Assembly (NCBI GenBank): GCA_963798775.1
Contig: CAWCUK010000001.1
Coordinates: 496,001 to 560,000, forward strand
DNA length: 64,000 nt
Source: CAWCUK01 sp963798775
GTDB lineage: Bacteria > Bacteroidota > Ignavibacteria > Ignavibacteriales > Ignavibacteriaceae
Reading direction: 5' to 3'
This document shows, in pieces, positions 17,426 to 25,491 of the stretch. Position 1 is the first letter of the stretch. The number at the start of each line of letters is the position of its first letter. The notes beneath the pieces were generated by a model. That model saw only the letters and a program-made list of their open reading frames with translations, had not been told where the DNA came from and did no database searches. A program made the translations under genes and the position numbers.

Positions 17426-17695
17426 CTACCAACTTGCTTTTTTTAATCCAGGTATTTCACCTCTAAGAGCCATTTCCCTTAGAACTAACCTGGAGACACC
17501 AAATTTACGATAATAAGCTCTTGCTCTACCGGTAAACATACAGCGGTTATTTAATCTTACCGGAGATGAATTTTTAGGCAATTTTTGCAAGGCTTCATAA
17601 TCACCTTTTTCTTTAAGTTCTTTTCTCAGCTTAGCATATTTTTCTACAAGCTTACGTCTTTTCTCTTCACGAGCAATTAAACTTTTACGAGCCAT
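17426..17695 (-). CDS. rpsN: 30S ribosomal protein S14 (long, zinc-free form)
   Basis: The protein is 89 aa, the longer S14 type. It contains RCMFTGRARAYYRKFGVSR and the C-terminus LRGEIPGLKKASW. The zinc CxxC pairs of the short paralogue are absent, so it is zinc independent. Binds the head of the 30S subunit. Lies between rplE and rpsH. Confidence 0.97.
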   Translation of the reverse strand: MARKSLIAREEKRRKLVEKYAKLRKELKEKGDYEALQKLPKNSSPVRLNNRCMFTGRARAYYRKFGVSRLVLREMALRGEIPGLKKASW

Positions 17696-17707
17696 TAATT
17701 CTCCTAT

Positions 17708-18363
17708 TTACGCTGTTTTAATTTCTTTTTTTCTGAAAGGAACTCCAAAAGCCTTCAGCAGTTCATAAGCCTCACTGTCGGTAGGAGCTGTGGTAACAAA
17801 TGTAATATCCATTCCCAAAATTTTATTTATTTTATCAACATTTATTTCAGGAAAAATTATTTGTTCTTTTATACCAATAGTATAATTACCACTACCGTCA
17901 AATGATTTATCCGGCAAACCTCTAAAATCCCTTACTCGCGGAAGTGCAATATTTACTAATCTATCCAAAAATTCATACATTCTTTCGCGTCTCAAGGTAA
18001 CCTTTGTGCCAATATTAACGCCTTCTCTAAGTTTGAAATTAGATATTGCTTTTTTGGCTTTTCTAACACTTGGTTTTTGACCAGTTATTGTTTCAATTCC
18101 TTAACAGCTTCATCCATTAATTTTGAATCAGATACAGCATCTCCGACACCCATATTTACAACAATTTTGTCAAGTTTAGGAACTTGCATTATGCTTTTAT
18201 ATCCAAATTTATTCATTAAAGCCGGAACAATTTCATTTTTATATGAATCAGCTAAGCGAGCTTTTATTTTAACTTCATTTTCCGGTGCAGAAACTTGTGC
18301 TTCTTTTTTTGAAGCTTTTGCTTGTTTCGCAGTACTATCTTTTTTTGTTTTCTTTTCTGCCAT
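17708..18363 (-). CDS. rplE: 50S ribosomal protein L5 with N-terminal extension (one frame break as given)
   Basis: An A-run near 18091 is one base short; restoring it joins DEAVKELKTITGQKPSVRKAK, so the whole gene codes about 218 aa. The core has MQVPKLDKIVVNMGVGDAV, LPRVRDFRGL and GMDITFVTTAPTDSEAYELL, all L5 signatures. About 35 residues precede the normal L5 start: a Lys/Ala/Ser-rich stretch (MAEKKTKKDSTAKQAKASK). That lengthens L5 beyond the usual 180 or so residues. L5 contacts 5S rRNA and P-site tRNA. The extension may be disordered. Confidence 0.93.
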
Positions 18364-18399
18364 TTTAAAATTCTAACCTTGAGTAAAATTTATTGAATA

Positions 18400-18723
18400 T
18401 TAAACCATTTCTCCGCTTGCTTTACTTATACGAGCTCTTTTTTTCTTTCCGGTTTTTTCATCAAGTATAATTTGAGATCCTAATCTTGTAGGTTCATTTG
18501 TTTTAGGATCTAAGAGCATAACATTAGAAGCATTTATTGGAGCTTCTTTTTCTATAATACCACCCTGAGGATTATTCTGGCTGGGTTTTGTATGTCTTTT
18601 TCTTAAGTTAATTCCTTCCACAATCACGCGTGATTCTTTAGGAAATACTTTTAATACTTTTCCGGTTTTGCCTTTATCATTACCGGAAATAACAACTACA
18701 TTATCATTTTTACGAATTTTCAT
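18400..18723 (-). CDS. rplX: 50S ribosomal protein L24
   Basis: The protein is 107 aa. The KOW motif is at the N-terminus (VVVISGNDKGKTGKVLKVFP) followed by VEGINLRKRHTKPSQ. L24 is an early 50S assembly initiator near the exit tunnel. Position between rplN and rplE is standard. Confidence 0.97.
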   Translation of the reverse strand: MKIRKNDNVVVISGNDKGKTGKVLKVFPKESRVIVEGINLRKRHTKPSQNNPQGGIIEKEAPINASNVMLLDPKTNEPTRLGSQIILDEKTGKKKRARISKASGEMV

Positions 18724-18738
18724 TTTATTCCCAACTCT

Positions 18739-19107
18739 TTATAAAACTTCAGGTGCTAAAGAAACTATTTTCATAAATTGTTTTTCTCTTAATTCTCTTG
18801 CAACTGGTCCAAAAATACGTGTACCTTTAGGTTCGTTTTGAGCATTAATTAAAACGGCAGCATTTTCATCAAATCTAATATATGAACCATCTTTTCTTCT
18901 AACTTCTTTTTTTGTTCTAACAATAACTGCTCTGGAAACTTCACCTTTTTTAACAGTACCATTAGGTATGGCAGCTTTAACAGCTACAACAATTAAATCG
19001 CCCACGCTTGCATATTTTCTGCCACTACCGCCAAGTACCCGGATACATCTAACTTTTTTAGCGCCAGAGTTATCGGCTACAACTAAATTCGTTTCTTCTT
19101 GAATCAT
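18739..19107 (-). CDS. rplN: 50S ribosomal protein L14
   Basis: The protein is 122 aa and complete: MIQEETNLVVADNSGAKKVR start, and the signature RIFGPVARELREKQFMKIVS at the C-terminus. L14 forms an intersubunit bridge and contacts L19. It is the first gene of the spc segment, after rpsQ. Confidence 0.98.
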   Translation of the reverse strand: MIQEETNLVVADNSGAKKVRCIRVLGGSGRKYASVGDLIVVAVKAAIPNGTVKKGEVSRAVIVRTKKEVRRKDGSYIRFDENAAVLINAQNEPKGTRIFGPVARELREKQFMKIVSLAPEVL

Positions 19108-19129
19108 TTTTAGACTACTCCTTGCTTTG

Positions 19130-19384
19130 CTACTTGGCTTTTTCTACAATTTCTACTAAACGCCATCTTTTCTTTAAGCTTAAAGGGCGTGTTTCCATAA
19201 TTTTTACTTTGTCACCAATTTTACATTCATGTTTTTCATCATGAGCCATAAGTTTGGTAGTTTTCTTAAAATATTTTTTGTAAATCGGGTGAGGAACTCT
19301 TCTTTCAATAGCTACTGTAATGGTTTTTTCCATTTTATTGCTAACAACCACACCAACTCTAGTTTTTCTTAATGCGCGTTCCAT
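19130..19384 (-). CDS. rpsQ: 30S ribosomal protein S17
   Basis: The protein is 84 aa with an OB fold. Signatures TRVGVVVSNKMEKTITVAIE and KIMETRPLSLKKRWRLVEIV are clear. Binds 16S rRNA helices 7 and 11. Lies between rpmC and rplN. Confidence 0.97.
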   Translation of the reverse strand: MERALRKTRVGVVVSNKMEKTITVAIERRVPHPIYKKYFKKTTKLMAHDEKHECKIGDKVKIMETRPLSLKKRWRLVEIVEKAK

Positions 19385-19405
19385 AGTTAAGCATTAACTC
19401 CTTCT

Positions 19406-19617
19406 TTATTTAGCTGTATTTTTTTCCGCTAATTCTTTTTCGTTAAGAACAGTTTTCATTTTAGCAATATCTTTTTTAGCTAATTTTAGTTTAGCGGTAT
19501 TAGTAAGCTGTTTGAGCTGATGTGCAAAACGTAAATCTACTAAATTTTTTTCTTCCTCGTCTAATTCCTTTTAACAAGCTCTTCTTTGCTCATTTCTCTT
19601 ATTTCATGAATTTTCAT
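19406..19617 (-). CDS. rpmC: 50S ribosomal protein L29 (one frame break as given)
   Basis: The reading frame stops after 17 codons as given (MKIHEIREMSKEELVK then a stop). An A-run near 19570 appears one base short. With it restored the protein is 70 aa and continues KELDEEEKNLVDLRFAHQL to ELAEKNTAK with TAA at 19406. The ...NLVDLRFAHQLKQLTN block is the L29 signature. L29 lies at the exit tunnel, where trigger factor and SRP dock. Standard place between rplP and rpsQ. Confidence 0.9.
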
Positions 19618-19639
19618 TTTTAATCACGCCTTTTTAAGA

Positions 19640-20050
19640 TTATTCGATATCGGGTCTTGAAACAATTTTTGTTTTTATAGGAAGTTTATAAGAGCAAGCT
19701 TTTAAAGCTTCTTGAGCTATTTCTTTAGATACACCCGCTACTTCAAATAAAACTCTTCCGGGTTTTACTACTGCAACCCAAAATTCAGGAGCACCTTTAC
19801 CTTTACCCATTCTTGTTTCTAAAGGTTTTTTAGAAACAGGTTTATCAGGGAAAATTCTAATCCAAACTTTACCGTCTCTTTTCATTTTTCTAGAAAGAGC
19901 AACACGGCAAGCTTCAATCTGCCGACTGGTAATCCAATGCGGTTCTAGGGCTTTAAGTCCGAAGTCTCCAAAAGCAACAGAACTACCGCGTTTAGCCTTT
20001 CCGGCCATTCTTCCACGCTGCGATTTTCTAAATTTAACTCTTTTTGGCAT
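19640..20050 (-). CDS. rplP: 50S ribosomal protein L16
   Basis: From MPKRVKFRKSQRGRM the protein is 136 aa; two extra codons upstream are possible. Signatures: GSSVAFGDFGLKALEPHWIT and GKGAPEFWVAVVKPGRVLFE. L16 organises the A-site tRNA binding region of the 50S subunit. Lies between rpsC and rpmC. Confidence 0.97.
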   Translation of the reverse strand: MPKRVKFRKSQRGRMAGKAKRGSSVAFGDFGLKALEPHWITSRQIEACRVALSRKMKRDGKVWIRIFPDKPVSKKPLETRMGKGKGAPEFWVAVVKPGRVLFEVAGVSKEIAQEALKACSYKLPIKTKIVSRPDIE

Positions 20051-20077
20051 TAACATAATTATAAAACTCCCAGTAAT

Positions 20078-20721
20078 TTATTCAGTAACTCTTTTTCCTA
20101 AGATTTCTCCGCGGCAAATCCATACTTTTATTCCGATAGAACCATAAATGGTTTCCGCTCTTCCGTTTGCATAATCTATATCAGCTCTTAATGTATGCAG
20201 CGGAATTCTACCTTCTTTATATTGTTCTGTCCTGAGCCATTTCAGCCCCGCCCAAACTGCCGGCGCACATAATCCTTATTCCTTCTGCTCCCATTCTCAT
20301 ACCGGCAGTAATTGCCATTTTCATTGCTCTTCTGAAGGAAACTCTTCCTTTAAGTTGATTAGCAATATTTTCGGCAACTAAATAAGCATCTAATTCAGGT
20401 CTTTTAATTTCCGAAATCTGAACTTTTACTTCTTTATCGGTAATTTGTTTTAATTCTTGTTCAAGCTGTGTAATTTCTTTACCGCTTTTTCCAATAACAA
20501 CACCAGGCCTGGATGTATGAATAGTTAAAATTATATTTTTGGAGGTTCTATCAATAACTATACTGAGATATACCCGCTTTCTTTAACCGGTTTCTTATAT
20601 AGGATCTTAACTTTTCATCTTCTTTCAGATTTGGCGCATAGGTTTTATTTTCATACCAATTAGAGTCCCATCCTCTAATTATACCAACTCTTAAACCAAC
20701 CGGATTTGTTTTCTGTCCCAA
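20078..20721 (-). CDS. rpsC: 30S ribosomal protein S3 (TTG start, two frame breaks as given)
   Basis: No long frame survives, but the three frames together spell a full S3. The start is TTG at 20721 behind AGGAGG, giving GQKTNPVGLRVGIIRGWDSN. The KH domain follows (HTSRPGVVIGKSGKEITQLE). The C-terminal part has GRIPLHTLRADIDYANGRAE and ends GEILGKRVTE with TAA at 20078. Frame changes near 20564 and 20234 are each one extra base; removing both gives 213 aa. S3 lines the mRNA entry tunnel and has helicase activity. Confidence 0.9.
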
Positions 20722-20740
20722 AAAAATATCCTCCTAAAAA

Positions 20741-21085
20741 TTATGCTTTAGTTGCAACTACAATTGTTAAATGACAAGATCTTTTTCTTATTCTGTAAGC
20801 TCGTCCCATTGGAGCGGGAGAAATTCTTTTAATGTTGGGCCCTTGGTTAACAAATGCTTCTTTTACAAATAAATCAGAGGGCTCAACTCTTGATGAATCT
20901 TCACGATTAATAAGATTTGCCACGGCAGATCTTAAAACTTTTTCTGCATCTTTGGATGCGTGTTTCGAATGGAAATGTAAAATTTCAATAGCTTTTTCAA
21001 CGGACATTCCACGAATTAAATCAATCAACAATCGCATCTTTCTTGGAGATGACCCTATATATCTATGTATTGCTCTTGCTTCCAT
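20741..21085 (-). CDS. rplV: 50S ribosomal protein L22
   Basis: The protein is 114 aa. Signatures: RYIGSSPRKMRLLIDLIRGM and the C-terminal RISPAPMGRAYRIRKRSCHL loop, which extends into the exit tunnel near the macrolide site. Standard place between rpsS and rpsC. Confidence 0.97.
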   Translation of the reverse strand: MEARAIHRYIGSSPRKMRLLIDLIRGMSVEKAIEILHFHSKHASKDAEKVLRSAVANLINREDSSRVEPSDLFVKEAFVNQGPNIKRISPAPMGRAYRIRKRSCHLTIVVATKA

Positions 21086-21110
21086 GTTTCCTTAATATCC
21101 TTTATTAGAA

Positions 21111-21398
21111 TTATTTCGATTTAGAGGCTTTTTCAGCTTTGGTTCCGGGATGTCCTCTAAAAATTCTTGTAGGAGCAAATTCTCCTAACTTATGTCCCAC
21201 CATATTTTCGGTAACATATACCGGAATCATTTTATTTCCGTTGTGTACTGCGATGGTATGACCAACAAAATCCGGAGTAATAGTAGAAGCTCTAGACCAT
21301 GTTTTAATAATCTTTTTTTGGTTGCTGCTATTAAGTTGATCAATTTTGTCAGCTAATTTATAATCAACAAAAGGACCTTTTTTAACCGATCTTGGCAT
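21111..21398 (-). CDS. rpsS: 30S ribosomal protein S19
   Basis: The protein is 95 aa. MPRSVKKGPFVDYKL start and the block HNGNKMIPVYVTENMVGHKL then GEFAPTRIFRGHPG are diagnostic. S19 pairs with S13 in the 30S head. Lies between rplB and rplV. Confidence 0.98.
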   Translation of the reverse strand: MPRSVKKGPFVDYKLADKIDQLNSSNQKKIIKTWSRASTITPDFVGHTIAVHNGNKMIPVYVTENMVGHKLGEFAPTRIFRGHPGTKAEKASKSK

Positions 21399-21408
21399 TA
21401 TTAACTCT

Positions 21409-22236
21409 CTATTTATTCCGTCTTTTAATGATAAATTTATTTGATTGTTTTTTATGCTTTCTGGTTTTTAAGCCTTTAGCTTTTTGACCCCAAGGTGAAA
21501 CCGGATGTCCGCCACCGGAAGTTTTACCTTCACCACCGCCCATCGGGTGATCTACAGGGTTCATTGCCACGCCTCTTACATGTGGACGTTTACCCTTCCA
21601 GCGAGATCTGCCGGCTTTTCCTAAACTAATATTTTCTTGTTCAGAATTTCCTACTGTGCCGTATGTAGCCATACAGTCTAATCTAATAAGTCTTACTTCA
21701 CCGGAAGGCATTTTTATTTGAGCATAATCACCTTCTTTAGCCATAACTTGAAGAGCAGAACCTGCGCTTCTTCCTAATTGTCCGCCTTTACCGGGTTTTA
21801 ATTCAACATTATGAATAAAACTTCCGAGTGGCATGTCTCTAAGCGGCAATGAATTACCAACTACAATATCACTACCCGGTCCTGAAGAAACTGTATCGCC
21901 GACCTTCAAACCATTCGGAGCAATAATATATCTTTTTTCTCCGTCAGCATAATGCAGTAAGGCTATTCTGGAAGTTCTGTTAGGATCGTATTCAATAGAA
22001 AATACTTTTGCGGGAACACCCATTTTATTTCTTTTAAAATCTATAATTCTGTATTTTCTTTTATGACCTCCGCCAATATGACGGGAGGTTACTCGACCCT
22101 TATTATTTCTTCCGCCCGATTTTTTAATAGGAGCGGTTAAAGATTTTTCCGGTGTAGTTTTCGTGATTTCATCAAATGAAGAATTTGATCTGAATCTTGT
22201 ACCGGGTGTATTTGGTTTTAATTTGTTAATTGCCAT
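21409..22236 (-). CDS. rplB: 50S ribosomal protein L2
   Basis: The protein is 275 aa. It contains GRNNKGRVTSRHIGGGHKRK and the peptidyl-transferase-proximal GVAMNPVDHPMGGGEG loop, whose His is needed for peptide bond formation in studied ribosomes. Binds domains II, IV and V of 23S rRNA. Lies between rplW and rpsS with an 11-base gap. Confidence 0.98.
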   Translation of the reverse strand: MAINKLKPNTPGTRFRSNSSFDEITKTTPEKSLTAPIKKSGGRNNKGRVTSRHIGGGHKRKYRIIDFKRNKMGVPAKVFSIEYDPNRTSRIALLHYADGEKRYIIAPNGLKVGDTVSSGPGSDIVVGNSLPLRDMPLGSFIHNVELKPGKGGQLGRSAGSALQVMAKEGDYAQIKMPSGEVRLIRLDCMATYGTVGNSEQENISLGKAGRSRWKGKRPHVRGVAMNPVDHPMGGGEGKTSGGGHPVSPWGQKAKGLKTRKHKKQSNKFIIKRRNK

Positions 22237-22257
22237 TTATAATCCTATTTACAATAT

Positions 22258-22551
22258 CTATACTTGCTCAAATAGTTCAATAGTTTCCCCTTCTTTTAGG
22301 GTAACAATCGCTTTTTTGAATTTTGGTGTTTTACCTTCAAATCTTCCGCTTTTTCTAAATTGAGTTTTCTTTTTGCCGGCGTGATTAATAGTTCTTATAC
22401 TAGTAACATGAACATCAAATTTAGTTTCAATTGCTTTAGCAATTTCTATTTTATTAGCTTTATGATTGACTATAAAGCCATATTTCCCTTGTTCAGCAGA
22501 AATATTTGTCATTTTTTCGGTGATTAAAGGTCTAATTAAAATATTATTCAT
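22258..22551 (-). CDS. rplW: 50S ribosomal protein L23
   Basis: The protein is 97 aa. Starts MNNILIRPLITEKMT and has YGFIVNHKANKIEIAKAIE, the L23 core. It forms the docking site at the tunnel exit for trigger factor and SRP. The start is one base after the rplD stop, so coupled translation is likely. Confidence 0.97.
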   Translation of the reverse strand: MNNILIRPLITEKMTNISAEQGKYGFIVNHKANKIEIAKAIETKFDVHVTSIRTINHAGKKKTQFRKSGRFEGKTPKFKKAIVTLKEGETIELFEQV

Positions 22552-22552
22552 T

Positions 22553-23200
22553 TTAGTTCACCGCCTCTTCATTTTTACCGAAGGTCTTATTAATAACGTC
22601 TAATGCGCCTTTTTGTACAATTAAAACTTGATTATTCAAAATATCATAAGTAGATGCTTTTGCGGCTTCAAGAATTTGCACTTTAGGAATATTTCTTCCG
22701 GCTTTATAAACAATATTATTATACGAACTTGTTAACATAAGAATTTTCTTACCGTTAACTTTCAATTGTTCCAGTATTTTTACAAAATCCTTAGTTTTAG
22801 GTTGGTCGAAATTAAAATCTTCAACAACCAAAAACTGTTCATCTTTTACTTTATAAGAAAGGGCAGATTTACGCGCTAATCTTTTTACTTTTTTAGGAAG
22901 ATTCTGACGATAATCTCTGGGACGAGGGCCAAATATTGTACCTCCTCCAACCCATAAAGGGGATCTGGATGTACCGGCTCTCGCACCGCCTCTGCCTTTT
23001 TGCTTCCAAGGCTTTTTACCGCCTCCGCGAACTTCAGCTCTTTCTTTAGCTTTATGTGTACCTTGTCTTTGATTGGCCAAATAAGCTTTAACCGATAAAT
23101 AGATTGCATGATCATTAGGTTCAACACCAAAAATATCATCCGCAAGTTCTACTTTTTCGTCAGATGTCGATCCATCTATTTTATGTATGTCTAAATTCAT
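22553..23200 (-). CDS. rplD: 50S ribosomal protein L4
   Basis: The protein is 215 aa. The tunnel loop is clear: RAEVRGGGKKPWKQKGRGGA then RAGTSRSPLWVGGGTIFGP. In E. coli L4 also represses its own S10 operon. Lies between rplC and rplW. Confidence 0.97.
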   Translation of the reverse strand: MNLDIHKIDGSTSDEKVELADDIFGVEPNDHAIYLSVKAYLANQRQGTHKAKERAEVRGGGKKPWKQKGRGGARAGTSRSPLWVGGGTIFGPRPRDYRQNLPKKVKRLARKSALSYKVKDEQFLVVEDFNFDQPKTKDFVKILEQLKVNGKKILMLTSSYNNIVYKAGRNIPKVQILEAAKASTYDILNNQVLIVQKGALDVINKTFGKNEEAVN

Positions 23201-23212
23201 TTTTATACCAAA

Positions 23213-23836
23213 TTACTTCTTTATCAATTCAACAATTGAATTTATTGATCCCGGAACAGCACCTTTTACCAAAATAATATTTTCTTCAGGTAATATTTTA
23301 ACAACTTGAAGTCCGGAAATAGTTATATTGTCATAACCTGTTCTGCCAGCCATTCTTTGGCCTTTAAAAACTCTAGAAGGGTAAGAACTAGAGCCGATAG
23401 AACCGGGCGCCCTTAAACGATCACTTTGGCCGTGGGTAGTACCGCCAACACCACCAAATCCGTGGCGTTTCATTACACCCTGGAAACCTTTGCCCTTACT
23501 TTTGCCTCTCACTTTAATCTTTTCGCCAACAGCAAAAAGATCTACTTTTAATTCATCGCCTATTTTATATTCGGCGGAAGAATCTACTCTGAATTCTTTC
23601 AATAAGGCAGAAGGACTAAGGTCATTTTTTTTATAATGACCGGCAACCGGCTTATTAATATTTTTTTCTTTTCTTGAACCGTAACCAAGCTGAACTGCTT
23701 CATAACCATCTTTTTTCGTGGTTCTTAAGGCTACAATTTTACAAGGGCCAGCCTGAATAACAGTAACTGGTACTATATCGCCTTCAGCGCTAAATACACT
23801 CGACATTCCAATTTTTTTTCCGATGATGCCAGACAT
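23213..23836 (-). CDS. rplC: 50S ribosomal protein L3
   Basis: I start it at MSGIIGKKIGMSSVF (207 aa), behind GGGAG. A six-codon longer start would overlap the rpsJ stop. Signatures: KGKGFQGVMKRHGFGGVGGT and GQRMAGRTGYDNITI. L3 is an early 50S assembly protein whose loop reaches the peptidyl transferase centre. Second gene of the S10 segment. Confidence 0.97.
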   Translation of the reverse strand: MSGIIGKKIGMSSVFSAEGDIVPVTVIQAGPCKIVALRTTKKDGYEAVQLGYGSRKEKNINKPVAGHYKKNDLSPSALLKEFRVDSSAEYKIGDELKVDLFAVGEKIKVRGKSKGKGFQGVMKRHGFGGVGGTTHGQSDRLRAPGSIGSSSYPSRVFKGQRMAGRTGYDNITISGLQVVKILPEENIILVKGAVPGSINSIVELIKK

Positions 23837-23853
23837 CTTTACTCCCAAATTCA

Positions 23854-24162
23854 TTAAAGCTTAATCTCAATATCAACACCCGCCGGAATGTCTAATTTAC
23901 TTAGAGAATCGACGGTTTTATTGTTCGAATTATGAATATCAATAATTCGTTTATGCGCTCTGGTCTCAAATTGCTCACGAGATTTTTTATCCACGTGAGG
24001 AGATCTCAATACTGTATATACTGTTCTTCTAGTAGGTAAAGGGATCGGGCCAGAAACAACAGCTCCTGTACTTCTTACCGTTTTAATAATCTTTTCGGTA
24101 GATTTATCTATTAAAATATGATCGTATGATTTTAATTTAATTCTAATCTTTTGGCCAGGCAC
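23854..24162 (-). CDS. rpsJ: 30S ribosomal protein S10 (NusE)
   Basis: The protein is 102 aa with a GTG start behind AAGGAG. It starts PGQKIRIKLKSYDHILIDKS and has the PLPTRRTVYTVLRSPHVDKK block. S10 is in the 30S head and, bound to NusB and NusG, takes part in antitermination and transcription-translation coupling. First gene of the S10 segment. The tuf terminator ends about 30 bases upstream. Confidence 0.98.
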   Translation of the reverse strand: MPGQKIRIKLKSYDHILIDKSTEKIIKTVRSTGAVVSGPIPLPTRRTVYTVLRSPHVDKKSREQFETRAHKRIIDIHNSNNKTVDSLSKLDIPAGVDIEIKL

Positions 24163-24194
24163 TTATTATACTCCTTATAAAATATATTACATAC

Positions 24195-24220
24195 AAAAAG
24201 GGAGTTTTTAGCTCCCTTTC
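24195..24220 (-). terminator. Terminator between tuf and rpsJ
   Basis: On the minus strand AAAGGGAG pairs with CTCCCTTT around the loop CTAAAAA, then a short T-run. It lies 19 bases after the tuf stop and about 33 bases before the rpsJ start. There is little room for a separate rpsJ promoter, so partial readthrough is likely. Confidence 0.8.
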
Positions 24221-24238
24221 TGCAGGATCGAATCATAA

Positions 24239-25444
24239 TTATTCAATAATTTTTGTTACAACACCAGCGCCGACAGTTCTTCCGCCTTCACGGATAGCGA
24301 AGCGCAAGCCTTCTTCCATAGCTATATCAGTAATAAGTTCAACTTTTAATTTTACATTATCTCCGGGCATAACCATTTCAGTTCCTTCAGGAAGTGAGGC
24401 AACACCGGTTACATCTGTTGTTCTAAAATAAAACTGAGGTCTGTAACCATTAAAGAATGGTGTATGACGTCCGCCTTCTTCTTTTGAAAGTATATATACT
24501 TCACCTTCAAAATTCTTATGAGGAGTGATTGTTCCGGTTTTAGCCAAAACCATTCCTCTTTCAATTTCATTTTTGTCAATACCTCTTAATAGAATACCGG
24601 CATTATCTCCAGCCATTGCTGAATCAAGTTCTTTTCTAAACATTTCAATACCGGTAACTACAGTCTTTTTATGAACACCAAGACCGATTAATTCAACTTC
24701 TTCCTGAATTTTAACCTGTCCTCTTTCAACTCTACCGGTAGCAACTGTTCCACGACCTGTGATGGAGAAAACATCCTCAACAGGCATTAAGAAAGGTTTA
24801 TCTGTATCTCTTTCCGGGATCGGAATATATTCATCGACTGCTTTCATAAGATCCCAAATGCATTGATATCTTGGATCATCAGCCGGAGCGTCAGCAGAAG
24901 CTGCTTCTAAAGCTTTTAATGCAGATCCTTGAATAATCGGAATTTCATCACCCGGGAATTCATATTCATTTAATAAATCTCTTAATTCAACTTCAACTAA
25001 TTCTAATAATTCAGGGTCATCAACCATATCAACTTTATTCATGAAAACAACTATTCTAGGAACACCTACCTGACGGGCAAGAAGAATATGCTCTCTAGTT
25101 TGAGGCATAGGACCATCCGTAGCGGCAACTACTAATATAGCACCATCCATTTGAGCGGCACCTGTAATCATATTCTTTACATAATCGGCGTGACCTGGGC
25201 AGTCTACGTGCGCATAGTGTCTATTTTCTGTCGAATATTCTACGTGAGCAGTTGCAATAGTAATACCTCTATCTCTTTCTTCCGGTGCGTTATCAATACT
25301 ATCAAAAGATCTCTGTTGTGATAAGCCCTTTTTAGCGAGAGCCATAGTGATGGCAGCTGTTAATGTAGTTTTACCATGATCAACGTGACCAATTGTACCT
25401 ACGTTAACGTGAGGTTTACTCCTATCAAATTTTTCTTTTGCCAT
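24239..25444 (-). CDS. tuf: Translation elongation factor Tu
   Basis: The protein is 401 aa and intact. G1 GHVDHGKTTL, G2 RGITIATAHVEY, G3 DCPGHADYVKNM and G4 NKVDMVDD are all visible. The C-terminal barrel ends EGGRTVGAGVVTKIIE. It delivers aminoacyl-tRNA to the ribosome. A good RBS (AAAGGAG) precedes the ATG. It is the last gene of the str unit (rpsL-rpsG-fusA-tuf) and is followed by a terminator. It is the only tuf copy in the window. Confidence 0.98.
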   Translation of the reverse strand: MAKEKFDRSKPHVNVGTIGHVDHGKTTLTAAITMALAKKGLSQQRSFDSIDNAPEERDRGITIATAHVEYSTENRHYAHVDCPGHADYVKNMITGAAQMDGAILVVAATDGPMPQTREHILLARQVGVPRIVVFMNKVDMVDDPELLELVEVELRDLLNEYEFPGDEIPIIQGSALKALEAASADAPADDPRYQCIWDLMKAVDEYIPIPERDTDKPFLMPVEDVFSITGRGTVATGRVERGQVKIQEEVELIGLGVHKKTVVTGIEMFRKELDSAMAGDNAGILLRGIDKNEIERGMVLAKTGTITPHKNFEGEVYILSKEEGGRHTPFFNGYRPQFYFRTTDVTGVASLPEGTEMVMPGDNVKLKVELITDIAMEEGLRFAIREGGRTVGAGVVTKIIE

Positions 25445-25491
25445 CTATATCTCCTTTAATATTTTATTTCTTTTGTTACTAAATCTTTTAG

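Noticed and set aside
23837..23854. Longer start for rplC overlapping rpsJ
   Set aside because: The internal ATG at 23836 has GGGAG upstream and matches the conserved L3 N-terminus.
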